Of a DNA stretch of 64,000 nucleotides, positions 26,032 through 34,129 are shown in pieces (positions within the stretch are counted from its first letter, which is position 1; the number at the start of each line of letters is the position of its first letter). The notes beneath the pieces were generated by a model. It did no database searches. It saw only the letters and a list, made by a program, of their open reading frames with translations, and had not been told where the DNA came from. The position numbers and the translations under genes were made by a program. The DNA lies in NCBI RefSeq assembly GCF_004345565.1, contig NZ_SLWA01000011.1:1-64000 (forward strand), in the 5' to 3' direction. Origin of the DNA: Flavobacterium circumlabens. Lineage in GTDB: Bacteria > Bacteroidota > Bacteroidia > Flavobacteriales > Flavobacteriaceae.

Positions 26032-27228
26032 ATGAATCTCAATCCTAAATTTGTTTCTTTATTATCTGCTTTTCTGTTTTTTGTAACGATGAGTCAGGCA
26101 CAGGAAAAAAAGGAAACTACAACATTTGATCTAAAAAGACAATTGGAATATTGCGCTTTACAGGCTTCAAAGACATTAGAAGTGATTCCGGATAACGGAT
26201 CTTCTCCCAGAAGCATTCCGACAGGAAGCAAAGAATGGAAATTTGTTGACTATAAAGACTGGACAAGCGGTTTCTGGCCCGGAGAATTATGGTATTTATA
26301 TGAAGCTACCGGAGATAAAAAATGGGAAAAGGAAGCCGATAAATTTAGTCGCTTTCTAACACCTTTATCGGTAAGCAAAGCGGCTGATCACGATTTGGGC
26401 TTTCAGGTTTTTAATAGTTTCGGAAATGGATACCGCCTTACCAAAAATGCAGCATACAAAGAAATCATCCTTAAAACGGCAGATACGCTGGCAACGCTTT
26501 TTAATCCGAAAGTAGGAACCATTCTTTCGTGGCCGCATAATAAATATGGTGGGCACAATACGATCATCGATAATATGATGAATCTGGAATTGCTTTTTTG
26601 GGCTTCTAAAAACGGCGGCAGTAAAAAATTATATGAAATTGCCTTAAAACATGCCGAAACGACAATGAACAACCATTTTAGACCGGATTATACCTCGTAT
26701 CATGTTTTGGTTTATGATTATGAAACCGGTAAAAAAATAAAAGGAATTACGGCACAGGGTTATAGTGATGGCAGTATGTGGGCGAGAGGCCAGGCATGGG
26801 CCATTTACGGATTTACTATGGTTTACAGGGAAACCAAAGACCGGAAGTTTTTGGATTTTGCCCACAAACTGGCGCGCGTCTATTTAGATCAACTGACTAC
26901 CGAAGATCTGATACCGTATTGGGATTTTAATGCTCCCGGAATTCCAAATGAACCAAGAGATGCCTCGGCAGCAGCTATTGTATCTTCGGCACTTATCGAA
27001 TTGAGTTCGTACACCAAAGAAGCAATTCTTAAAAAGGAGTATCTTTCAAAAGCTAAAAAGATGATTGTTTCGCTTTCAGATCAGTATCAGAGTCACGATT
27101 TTAATTCGGCTTTTTTACTTCATTCAACAGGTCATAAACCTGCCGGAAGTGAAATTGACTGCTCGATAAATTATGCGGATTATTATTATCTGGAAGCGCT
27201 TTTAAGGCTTCAGAAATTAAAAAAGTAA
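26032..27228 (+). CDS. Glycoside hydrolase family 88, unsaturated uronyl hydrolase
   Basis: An exported enzyme of 398 residues with a signal peptide ending SQAQEK. It adopts the six-hairpin barrel of GH88 and carries the expected acidic residues in ADHDLGFQ (Asp121) and IIDNMMNLELL (Asp180), plus the substrate-binding WTSGFWPGELWYLYEAT segment. GH88 enzymes remove the unsaturated uronic acid left at the non-reducing end by polysaccharide lyases (for example on ulvan, gellan, pectin or glycosaminoglycan oligomers). No lyase or SusCD pair lies next to it, so it is an orphan. Confidence 0.88.
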   Translation: MNLNPKFVSLLSAFLFFVTMSQAQEKKETTTFDLKRQLEYCALQASKTLEVIPDNGSSPRSIPTGSKEWKFVDYKDWTSGFWPGELWYLYEATGDKKWEKEADKFSRFLTPLSVSKAADHDLGFQVFNSFGNGYRLTKNAAYKEIILKTADTLATLFNPKVGTILSWPHNKYGGHNTIIDNMMNLELLFWASKNGGSKKLYEIALKHAETTMNNHFRPDYTSYHVLVYDYETGKKIKGITAQGYSDGSMWARGQAWAIYGFTMVYRETKDRKFLDFAHKLARVYLDQLTTEDLIPYWDFNAPGIPNEPRDASAAAIVSSALIELSSYTKEAILKKEYLSKAKKMIVSLSDQYQSHDFNSAFLLHSTGHKPAGSEIDCSINYADYYYLEALLRLQKLKK

Positions 27229-27246
27229 AAATTTAAATTTAAAATT

Positions 27247-27651
27247 ATGAGTAAAAAATTAATCAGGATCCCATTAATAGTTTTTTTTGCACTGCTGATC
27301 GTCAGTTGTAAAGACACCAAACAAAAACTTCAGGAATATGTAACGACTTACAATAGCACTGCGCCAGGTTTTAAAGCAGATGATGTTACGCTTACAACCG
27401 CCAGAGGTTATATAAACGATAACAAAATTGAGTTGCGATTTGAAACCAATTTAGAACAAACACAAGTGAATCAATTAAAAGTAAATACCTCATTTCCTAA
27501 GTTGTTAAAAGAAATGATACTTAAAAATCAAATCCCTAAAGAACTTGTAGAAGAAGGAGTTCAGTTTGATACTTATTTTTTGGCGAGTGACAATACTGTT
27601 CTTCTTAAAGAGATCATAAATACAGAATCACTACCAGATTTACTAAAATAA
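27247..27651 (+). CDS. Lipoprotein, paralog A
   Basis: This 134-residue protein has a lipoprotein signal ending LLIVSCKDTKQKLQEY, the Cys being the lipid-modified residue. It is clearly related to the gene at 27885: both share SCKxTKQKxQExVxTYN, a DNxKIExRxETNLE segment and PxLLKEMI followed by a QI-KEL-EGV-FD-YFLA block. No known domain recognised. It lies 18 bases after the GH88 gene and ends in a terminator. Confidence 0.75.
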   Translation: MSKKLIRIPLIVFFALLIVSCKDTKQKLQEYVTTYNSTAPGFKADDVTLTTARGYINDNKIELRFETNLEQTQVNQLKVNTSFPKLLKEMILKNQIPKELVEEGVQFDTYFLASDNTVLLKEIINTESLPDLLK

Positions 27652-27663
27652 GTTAAAATTACC

Positions 27664-27700
27664 AAAGCCACCTAAATCATTTTCAGAGTGGCTTTTTTTA
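27664..27700 (+). terminator. Intrinsic terminator after lipoprotein A
   Basis: AAAGCCAC and GTGGCTTT pair around a 16-base loop followed by a run of T. Confidence 0.85.
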
Positions 27701-27779
27701 TGATTTTACGGGATGGATTTAATGGAATACTTCCTTTCAATTTTGCTGTGTATGTTTTTGCTTTATTTTGGATAATTAA

Positions 27780-27812
27780 TTTGTAATCAAATAATTACAT
27801 TTTTTATTTTTG
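27780..27812 (+). promoter_or_regulatory. Promoter of lipoprotein B (TTTG, 21-base spacer, TATTTTTG)
   Basis: TTTG at 27780-27783 and TATTTTTG at 27805-27812 fit the Bacteroidota -33/-7 pattern, 72 bases upstream of the ATG, indicating that the second paralog is transcribed separately. Confidence 0.6.
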
Positions 27813-27884
27813 TAGGCTAAAGTTGTTATTGTTTAAAAAGTTCATTATGTTTGAGTTAAAAAATAACCTAAAACCTAAATATTT

Positions 27885-28316
27885 ATGAAAAAAATTACTC
27901 AAATCGCATTTGCTTTTGTTGTTGTATTGTTATTGGTAAGTTGTAAAAATACCAAGCAAAAAATTCAGGAACATGTAAATACCTATAATAATTCTTCGTC
28001 AATTAAAGGCACTGGAATTACCAGTACGACCGCTAAGGCATTTCTTAATGACAATAAAATTGAAATTAGAATTGAAACCAATTTAGAGGAGAACGATACC
28101 AATAAATTGACATACAAAGAGTCCTTTCCTGATTTACTGAAAGAAATGATTAAGAACGATCAGATTTCTAAAGAGTTAATCGATGAAGGAGTAAAGTTTG
28201 ATGTTTATTTCTTAGCCTATAATAACGCCATTCTTGCTCAGAAAATAGTAGATAAAGATGAATTTGCAGTTTTAGAAAGCGCAAGTGAATCTAAAAAGGT
28301 AACTGCAAAACTGTAA
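27885..28316 (+). CDS. Lipoprotein, paralog B
   Basis: A 143-residue lipoprotein with signal LLLVSCKNTKQK, paralogous to the gene at 27247 throughout (same opening, DNKIEIRIETNLEEND, SFPDLLKEMIKNDQISKELI). It has a longer C-terminal tail rich in Ser, Lys and Glu. Tandem duplication with separate promoters and terminators suggests differing expression. Function unknown. Confidence 0.75.
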   Translation: MKKITQIAFAFVVVLLLVSCKNTKQKIQEHVNTYNNSSSIKGTGITSTTAKAFLNDNKIEIRIETNLEENDTNKLTYKESFPDLLKEMIKNDQISKELIDEGVKFDVYFLAYNNAILAQKIVDKDEFAVLESASESKKVTAKL

Positions 28317-28336
28317 TTTTGAAATTTGAATTAGTT

Positions 28337-28374
28337 AAAAAGCCTCTTTGGATTATTCAAAGAGGCTTTTTTTT
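28337..28374. terminator. Bidirectional intrinsic terminator
   Basis: AAAAAGCCTCTTTG and CAAAGAGGCTTTTT are perfect complements around a seven-base loop, with an A run on the left and T run on the right. It lies between converging genes and serves both; its right end touches the stop codon of the minus-strand gene. Confidence 0.92.
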
Positions 28375-29884
28375 ATCGTTTGGTAACATTCGTTAAAATA
28401 TCTGGAAAATAAGAATCGGATAAATTACTAAATTCATCACCGCGCATGAAGATATTAATGTCTACATCGGCGAAGCTGTTTTTGCCGGCTGCTGCAAGAA
28501 GTTCGTTAGCAGAATGTAATGTGTTTTTATGGAAATGATAGACACGATCTGATTTGTCGGTGACAACCAAACCTTTCATCAGCATTTTGTTCTGAGTGGC
28601 AACTCCGGTCGGACATTCATTATTGTGACAACGCAACGCCTGGATACAACCTAAGGAAAACATAAATCCACGGGCACTATTGCACATATCTGCTCCCAAA
28701 GCAACAGCATGTAAAATAGAATAGCCGGAAAGGATTTTTCCACTGCCAATAATGCGTATTTTATCGCGGATATTTAATCCGATCAGGGTTTTATTTACAA
28801 ATATCAATGCGGGTTCAAAAGGCATTCCCACACCGTCAGCAAATTCTAAGGGTGCTGCTCCTGTACCCCCTTCGGCACCATCAACGGTAATGAAATCCGG
28901 ATAGGTATCTTCTGCAATCATTTCATGGCAGATGGCTTCAAACTCCGCCGTGTTTCCGATACATAATTTAAATCCGACTGGTTTGCCATTGGATAACTGA
29001 CGTAATTGTGCAATAAAACGAATCAGTCCTTTACTGTCTGAAAAAGCATGATGTCCGGGAGGAGAAAGGATCATTGTATGCGGTTCAACCCCTCTGATTT
29101 TAGCAATTTGTTCGGTATTTTTCGCCGCCGGAAGTACTCCTCCATGACCGGGTTTTGCACCTTGGGATAATTTAATTTCGATCATCTTCACATTTGGAAG
29201 ATTGGCTTTTTCCGAGAATTTTTCAGGATTAAAATTCCCTTCAGCATCCCTGCATCCAAAATATCCTGTTCCAATTTGCCAGGTAATATCGCCGCCACCC
29301 GCAAGATGGAATTCGGTTAAACCGCCTTCTCCGGTATTTTGATAAAAATTTCCTTTTTTGGCACCTAAATTAATAGCACGTACTGCATTTTCACTCAGCG
29401 AACCAAAACTCATGGCCGAAACATTAAATAAAGAAGCAGAATAAGGTTGTTTGCAATCTTTTCCACCCACTAAAACACGAGGTAGTTCTTCATTCACTTT
29501 CGCCGGAAAAATAGAATGTTTGATTCCTTCGTAACTGTCCTGATTTAAGTTTTGCTGTGTTCCGAATGGTGTACTGGAATCGATGTTTTTTGCTCTCTGG
29601 TATACCATTGAGCGCTGATTTCTGGAAAATGGTTTTCCATCAGTAGCTCTTTCAATGAAATATTGCTGAATTTCCGGAGCAATCATTTCAAAAAGATATC
29701 TGAAATATCCCAAAACCGGAAAGTTTCTTAAAATAGCGTGTTTGGTCTGAATGGCATTATAAATTCCAACAACCAGTAATATGGGTAAAATAATTACGAG
29801 TAAAAAACCGCGTCCGGAATAATAATAGACTGCAGCAACAACCAGAAACAATAAGAATCCGTAGATGAAGAATTTTTTTCTCAT
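28373..29884 (-). CDS. FMN-binding glutamate synthase family protein
   Basis: A 503-residue protein with two N-terminal hydrophobic helices (about 5-23 and 25-42) and then the GltB central/FMN domain. Segments such as SAMSFGSLSENAVRAINLGAKK, the glutamate-synthase-like QNTGEGGLTEFHLAGGGDITWQIGTGYFGCRD, KLSQGAKPGHGGVLP, VDGAEGGTGAAPLEF and CHNNECPTGVATQ are typical. It lacks the glutamine amidotransferase domain, so ammonia or another donor is expected; the membrane anchor is a feature of this subfamily. Its real substrate is not established. Confidence 0.88.
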   Translation of the reverse strand: MRKKFFIYGFLLFLVVAAVYYYSGRGFLLVIILPILLVVGIYNAIQTKHAILRNFPVLGYFRYLFEMIAPEIQQYFIERATDGKPFSRNQRSMVYQRAKNIDSSTPFGTQQNLNQDSYEGIKHSIFPAKVNEELPRVLVGGKDCKQPYSASLFNVSAMSFGSLSENAVRAINLGAKKGNFYQNTGEGGLTEFHLAGGGDITWQIGTGYFGCRDAEGNFNPEKFSEKANLPNVKMIEIKLSQGAKPGHGGVLPAAKNTEQIAKIRGVEPHTMILSPPGHHAFSDSKGLIRFIAQLRQLSNGKPVGFKLCIGNTAEFEAICHEMIAEDTYPDFITVDGAEGGTGAAPLEFADGVGMPFEPALIFVNKTLIGLNIRDKIRIIGSGKILSGYSILHAVALGADMCNSARGFMFSLGCIQALRCHNNECPTGVATQNKMLMKGLVVTDKSDRVYHFHKNTLHSANELLAAAGKNSFADVDINIFMRGDEFSNLSDSYFPDILTNVTKR

Positions 29885-29920
29885 GTTTTTAAAAAATTAA
29901 ATAGGGGATAAGTGTAATAA

Positions 29921-30697
29921 TTAGTTGAATCTTAAACGAACGTAAACGTGTTTAATTCCTTTTTTATCTGATTCTCTTTCGTCAATTTCGAGAATATCAG
30001 TTAATGATTTCAGCATAGGCGTCAGTTTGGAGAAACCATAGTTTCTGGGGTCAAATTCGGGTTTTTTCTTTACGATTAAATTTCCGACATCACCTAAAAA
30101 TGCCCAGCCGTCGTCGTCTTCGATATCTTCAATTGTAGCTTCAATAAGGTCAATGGTTTGTTTGTCGATTTTGTGTAATGCTTTTTCAGCAGGTTTTTCA
30201 ACAGGTTTTTTAACGTCGGTGGCCACTTTGATTTTCTTTTTCTGAATTGCGCCGTCTAAAACTTCAATATAAATAAACCGGTCGCAGGCTACAATAAAGG
30301 AGTTGGGAGTTTTCTTTTCTCCGATACCGATTACTTTCATGCCCGATTCTCGTAATCGAATCGCCAGACGCGTAAAATCGCTGTCACTTGAAACGATGCA
30401 AAACCCATCCAGTTTTCCCGAATAAAGTAAATCCATTGCATCTATTATAAGTGCAGAATCTGAAGAGTTTTTACCCACCGTATAGCTGTATTGCTGAATT
30501 GGCGTAATGGCATGTTCGAGCAGAACTCCTTTCCATCCATTAGAATTTGGTTTGGTCCAGTCGGCATAAATACGTTTAGTGGTTGGCGTGCCAAATTTTG
30601 TTATTTCTTCCATCATACCTTTGACATTACTGTAAGGTACGTTATCGGCATCAATAAGAACGGCTAGTTTTAAATCTTTTGAGTTGCTTAAAGCCAT
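29921..30697 (-). CDS. NYN-domain putative RNase with C-terminal LOTUS/OST-HTH domain
   Basis: This 258-residue protein has an N-terminal NYN (PIN-like) domain with the acidic residues of AVLIDADNV (Asp16, Asp18) and FCIVSSDSDFTRLAIRLRE, which form the metal-dependent nuclease site. A charged Lys-rich linker follows (about 150-178), then a winged-helix LOTUS-like domain at about 180-258 (GWAFLGDVGNLIVKKKPEFD, then FSKLTPMLKSL). The combination is known from limkain-b1/MARF1-type RNases and many uncharacterised bacterial proteins. An RNA-processing role is likely; targets are unknown. Confidence 0.85.
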   Translation of the reverse strand: MALSNSKDLKLAVLIDADNVPYSNVKGMMEEITKFGTPTTKRIYADWTKPNSNGWKGVLLEHAITPIQQYSYTVGKNSSDSALIIDAMDLLYSGKLDGFCIVSSDSDFTRLAIRLRESGMKVIGIGEKKTPNSFIVACDRFIYIEVLDGAIQKKKIKVATDVKKPVEKPAEKALHKIDKQTIDLIEATIEDIEDDDGWAFLGDVGNLIVKKKPEFDPRNYGFSKLTPMLKSLTDILEIDERESDKKGIKHVYVRLRFN

Positions 30698-30942
30698 TAT
30701 ATAAAGGTGTTATGATTTATGATATTTCTTTTAAAAAAGCATTTAAAATTAGTAAAAAATAAACAATAACGGTTCTTTGCACAGAATTTATAACAGGTAT
30801 AAATTAGGTGGGTTTATACTTCAGATGTAATTTTTGTAGGATTTTTAGCGGCGTGTAAACTGGTTTTTTGTAAAATTTTAACGAATATTGATTTTGAATT
30901 CGATTCATTTTTAAATTATTATGATAACATGGAATAAATATT

Positions 30943-30950
30943 TATTTTTG
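30943..30950 (+). promoter_or_regulatory. -7 promoter box TATTTTTG of the alpha-oxoamine synthase gene
   Basis: Matches TAnnTTTG and lies 38 bases upstream of the ATG at 30989. Confidence 0.6.
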
Positions 30951-30988
30951 CACGCTGTTTAAAATTAAAATTATTACATCATTATATT

Positions 30989-32251
30989 ATGGTAAAAGAT
31001 TTATTCGAAAGAATTCAAAACAATAAAGGGCCATTAGGAAAATGGGCTTCACAAGCTGAGGGGTATTTTGTATTCCCTAAATTAGAAGGAGAACTTGGTC
31101 CGAGAATGCAATTTGGCGGAAAAAATATTTTGAACTGGAGTATAAATGACTATTTAGGTCTTGCAAATCATCCGGAAGTGCGTCAGGCAGATATTGATGC
31201 TGCTGCTCAGTTTGGTGCAGCTTACCCAATGGGAGCCCGTATGATGTCAGGTCATACCAAGTATCACGAACAACTGGAAAATGAACTGGCTGCTTTCGTA
31301 ATGAAAGAATCAGCTTATTTATTGAATTTTGGTTACCAGGGAATGGTATCTACTATTGATGCTTTAGTAACTAAAAACGATATTATTGTTTATGATGTAG
31401 ATTCTCATGCCTGTATTATTGATGGTGTGCGTTTGCACATGGGAAAACGTTTTACTTACAAACACAATGATTTGGAAAGTATGGAAAAAAACCTGCAGCG
31501 TGCTACTAAAATGGCAACAGAAACAGGTGGTGGAATCTTATTTATTACCGAAGGTGTTTTTGGAATGCGAGGACAACAAGGTAAATTAAAAGAAATTGTT
31601 GCCTTAAAAGAAAAATATAATTTCCGCTTATTAGTAGATGATGCACATGGTTTTGGTACTCTTGGGAAAACAGGAGCCGGAGCAGGTGAGGAGCAGGGAG
31701 TTCAGGATCAAATTGATGTTTATTTCTCTACTTTTGCAAAATCAATGGCTAATATCGGAGCTTTTATAGCGGCAGATAAAGATATTATTGATTATTTAAA
31801 ATATAATTTGCGTTCTCAGATGTTTGCGAAAGCATTGCCGATGATTCAGACTATTGGTTCTTTGAAACGTCTGGAATTGCTGCGTAATCACCCGGAACTA
31901 AAGGATAAACTTTGGGAAAACGTAAATGCATTACAAAATGGTTTGCGTTCCAGAAATTTCAATATTGGTGATACCAATACTTGTGTAACCCCGGTATACT
32001 TAGAAGGAAGTGTTCCTGAGGCGATGGTAATGGTAAATGATTTAAGAGAAAACTACGGTATCTTCTTATCAATCGTAATTTATCCGGTAATTCCAAAAGG
32101 GATTATTTTGTTGAGAATGATTCCGACCACTTCCCATACTTTGTCTGATATTGATGAAACATTGGTGGCTTTTGAAGCGATTCGTGAAAAATTAGAAAAC
32201 GGAACCTATAAAGAAATTGCAAGCAGAACTAAAGTAGATTTAGACGCTTAA
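30989..32251 (+). CDS. Alpha-oxoamine synthase (serine palmitoyltransferase or cysteate acyltransferase candidate)
   Basis: A PLP enzyme of 420 residues in the family that joins an acyl thioester to an amino acid with loss of CO2. The PLP lysine is in FSTFAKSMANIG (Lys251), the aspartate pair in LLVDDAHGFG (216-223) and the substrate-binding YLGLANHPEV lies near 55-64. No biotin genes surround it, so AONS (bioF) is less likely, and 2-amino-3-ketobutyrate ligase would normally pair with tdh. Flavobacteria make sulfonolipids and sphingolipids, whose first step uses this enzyme type with cysteate or serine. Sequence alone cannot decide between them. A GNAT-fold gene lies 712 bases downstream, convergent. 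Confidence 0.85.
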   Translation: MVKDLFERIQNNKGPLGKWASQAEGYFVFPKLEGELGPRMQFGGKNILNWSINDYLGLANHPEVRQADIDAAAQFGAAYPMGARMMSGHTKYHEQLENELAAFVMKESAYLLNFGYQGMVSTIDALVTKNDIIVYDVDSHACIIDGVRLHMGKRFTYKHNDLESMEKNLQRATKMATETGGGILFITEGVFGMRGQQGKLKEIVALKEKYNFRLLVDDAHGFGTLGKTGAGAGEEQGVQDQIDVYFSTFAKSMANIGAFIAADKDIIDYLKYNLRSQMFAKALPMIQTIGSLKRLELLRNHPELKDKLWENVNALQNGLRSRNFNIGDTNTCVTPVYLEGSVPEAMVMVNDLRENYGIFLSIVIYPVIPKGIILLRMIPTTSHTLSDIDETLVAFEAIREKLENGTYKEIASRTKVDLDA

Positions 32252-32286
32252 TTCTTTTTAAAATATCCCAAATATGGGAATTATGT

Positions 32287-32321
32287 AAAAAAAATCCATT
32301 CGTTATACGAGTGGATTTTTT
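32287..32321 (+). terminator. Intrinsic terminator after the alpha-oxoamine synthase gene
   Basis: AAAAAATCCATTCG pairs with CGAGTGGATTTTTT (one mismatch) around a short loop. It is very similar to the terminator at 32862-32899. Confidence 0.85.
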
Positions 32322-32365
32322 TATTTAAAGTAATTTTATATCCACTAATTTTAAAACAAAAGAAC

Positions 32366-32845
32366 ATGAAGAAAATACTAGCCGTTACGATTATTACTTT
32401 AAGTGTTTTTGCTTCTTGTAAAAAAGATCAAGTTGCAGAACCGGTAGAAATTACACCAAAAGCACCAAAAGAGGCTGAAATTGTTGAGCCAGCAGGAGAT
32501 CAATGTTTTGCATCGACAGGTGCTAGTAAAATTGAACTGAGTTACAATGTAAATTCGCATCAGGAAGTAAATGGAAAATTAAGCTATAATATAGCTGGAA
32601 AAGATAAAAATGAAGGAACGTTGATAGGGAATATGAAAGGTGATACTTTAATTGCCGATTATACTTTTATGTCAGAAGGAGTTTCATCTATTAGAGAGGT
32701 TGCCTTTATTGAAAGAGAGGGAATTCTTTATGAAGGATATGGTGATGTTGTAGAAGCAAATGGTAAAGTTTCCTTTAAAGATAAAAAATTACTCAAATTT
32801 GATCAAAAAAATACATTAACAAAAGTTGATTGTAAAGTAGAATAA
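32366..32845 (+). CDS. Lipoprotein of unknown function
   Basis: A 159-residue protein with a lipoprotein signal (MKKILAVTIITLSVFASCKKD), a Pro/Glu-rich linker (about 23-45) and a beta-rich domain with Cys at about 49 and 156, possibly a disulfide. It resembles NlpE-like or small eight-strand barrels only loosely; no family named. It is bracketed by two near-identical terminators. Confidence 0.7.
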   Translation: MKKILAVTIITLSVFASCKKDQVAEPVEITPKAPKEAEIVEPAGDQCFASTGASKIELSYNVNSHQEVNGKLSYNIAGKDKNEGTLIGNMKGDTLIADYTFMSEGVSSIREVAFIEREGILYEGYGDVVEANGKVSFKDKKLLKFDQKNTLTKVDCKVE

Positions 32846-32861
32846 AAAAATCTTCCATTAT

Positions 32862-32899
32862 AAAAAAATCCATTCGTTGAGGCGAATGGATTTTTTTTA
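32862..32899. terminator. Intrinsic terminator after the lipoprotein gene
   Basis: AAAAAAATCCATTCG and CGAATGGATTTTTTT are perfect complements around TTGAGG. A-run and T-run on both sides could make it bidirectional. Confidence 0.92.
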
Positions 32900-32900
32900 T

Positions 32901-32957
32901 AGTCTCAGTCTCAGTTTACGTGGTTACCATACTGTCAACTGAGACTGAGACTGAATA
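32901..32957. repeat. Dispersed inverted repeat, 'agtctcagt/actgagact' family, copy 3
   Basis: agtctcagtctcagttt and aactgagactgagact are inverted copies around a 20-base centre. Relatives at 661-725 and 21111-21175 share the arms and the closing ctgaatact. Confidence 0.75.
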
Positions 32958-32962
32958 CTTTT

Positions 32963-34081
32963 TCAAAGATATTTCAAATACGTTTTTCTCTGACAGTGAA
33001 TTTTGGGATCAAAATTTTTCCAAAGTAAATGAATGGCGGTGTTTTCTGCTAATTCCGGCGTTCTGATGCAGGTTTGAATTCCTTTTTCTGAAAACGTTTT
33101 AAAATATTCATCAAAAATAATAGCAGTAACTCCTTTGTTTTGATAATCCGGATGAACTCCGATTAAGTAAAAAACGACATCTTTACTCTTTTTTCGTGCT
33201 CGTAATAAATGAATAAATCCAAATGGGAACAGTTTACCTTTTGCTTTCTGTAAAGCCTCGGAAAAACTAGGCATCACTATACTAAAAGCCACCAGATTAT
33301 CGTCTTTATCAACAACAAACTTGATGTATTCGGGATTGATGAAACTGATATATTTTTTTTTGAAATATTCTTTCTGAACATCTGAAATAGCTACAAATGA
33401 AGCTAGTTTGGCATAAGAATCATTAAACAAATCAAACATTTTGTCCACATGTGGCATAATGTCTTTTGTTTTGGTGAAGGTTAACGATCGCAAGCCGTAT
33501 CTTTTTTTGATTAATTCCTGCGCTTTAAGGAAAAATTCGGGTTTCACATTCGAGAACGGAAATATACTTTCAATATATTCTTTCTCTACCTGAAAGCCTA
33601 ATTGTTCAAAATGAGTTACATAATACGGGTTGTTGTACCACGTAATCATTGTTCCCATCTGATCGTAACCTTCTGTAAGAACACCAACTTTATCCAGGTT
33701 CGAAAAACCCATTGGTCCTTCAACATGTTCCAGATTGTTTTGTTTTCCTAATTCGTAAACCTTCTCGAGCAAAGCTTTTGTAACTTCGATGTCATCAACA
33801 ACATCAAACCATCCAAAACGGACTTTTCTTTTATGCTGATTGTTAACTTCAGACCAATTGATGATTGCTGTTATTCTTCCAACAATTTCATTGTTTTTAT
33901 AGGCCAGATAAAAATAAGCTTCCGCATTATCAAAAGCAGGGTTTTTGGTTTTATCAAATGACTCTAATTCATCAGCAATTATGGGTGGAACCCAGTATGG
34001 ATTGTTTTTGTATAATGAAAACGGAAATTTGATATATTCTGTTAATTCCTTTTTTGTTTTGGCTTCTTTAATTGTAATCAT
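32963..34081 (-). CDS. Double-GNAT acyltransferase, candidate lipid N-acyltransferase
   Basis: A 372-residue cytoplasmic protein with a GNAT-like N-terminal half (YKNNPYWVPPIIADELESF, then AYFYLAYKNNEIVGRITAII) and a second GNAT half with the acetyl-CoA loop in YLIGVHPDYQNKGVTAIIFDEYF (about 307-329). The 'NPYWVPP...KNPAF...VGRI' pattern is, as I recall, that of the acyltransferase family to which bacterial ceramide synthase belongs. This is a memory-based link and should be tested. With the alpha-oxoamine synthase nearby it could N-acylate a sphingoid base or capnine. Confidence 0.75.
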   Translation of the reverse strand: MITIKEAKTKKELTEYIKFPFSLYKNNPYWVPPIIADELESFDKTKNPAFDNAEAYFYLAYKNNEIVGRITAIINWSEVNNQHKRKVRFGWFDVVDDIEVTKALLEKVYELGKQNNLEHVEGPMGFSNLDKVGVLTEGYDQMGTMITWYNNPYYVTHFEQLGFQVEKEYIESIFPFSNVKPEFFLKAQELIKKRYGLRSLTFTKTKDIMPHVDKMFDLFNDSYAKLASFVAISDVQKEYFKKKYISFINPEYIKFVVDKDDNLVAFSIVMPSFSEALQKAKGKLFPFGFIHLLRARKKSKDVVFYLIGVHPDYQNKGVTAIIFDEYFKTFSEKGIQTCIRTPELAENTAIHLLWKNFDPKIHCQRKTYLKYL

Positions 34082-34129
34082 TAAATCGTATTGTAAAATA
34101 TCTCCTAAGAGAGATTTGGTTATTTATTT

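Noticed and set aside
30989..32251. Calling the PLP enzyme BioF (biotin synthesis) or Kbl (threonine breakdown)
   Set aside because: No bio genes or threonine dehydrogenase nearby; the call was left at family level with lipid synthesis preferred.
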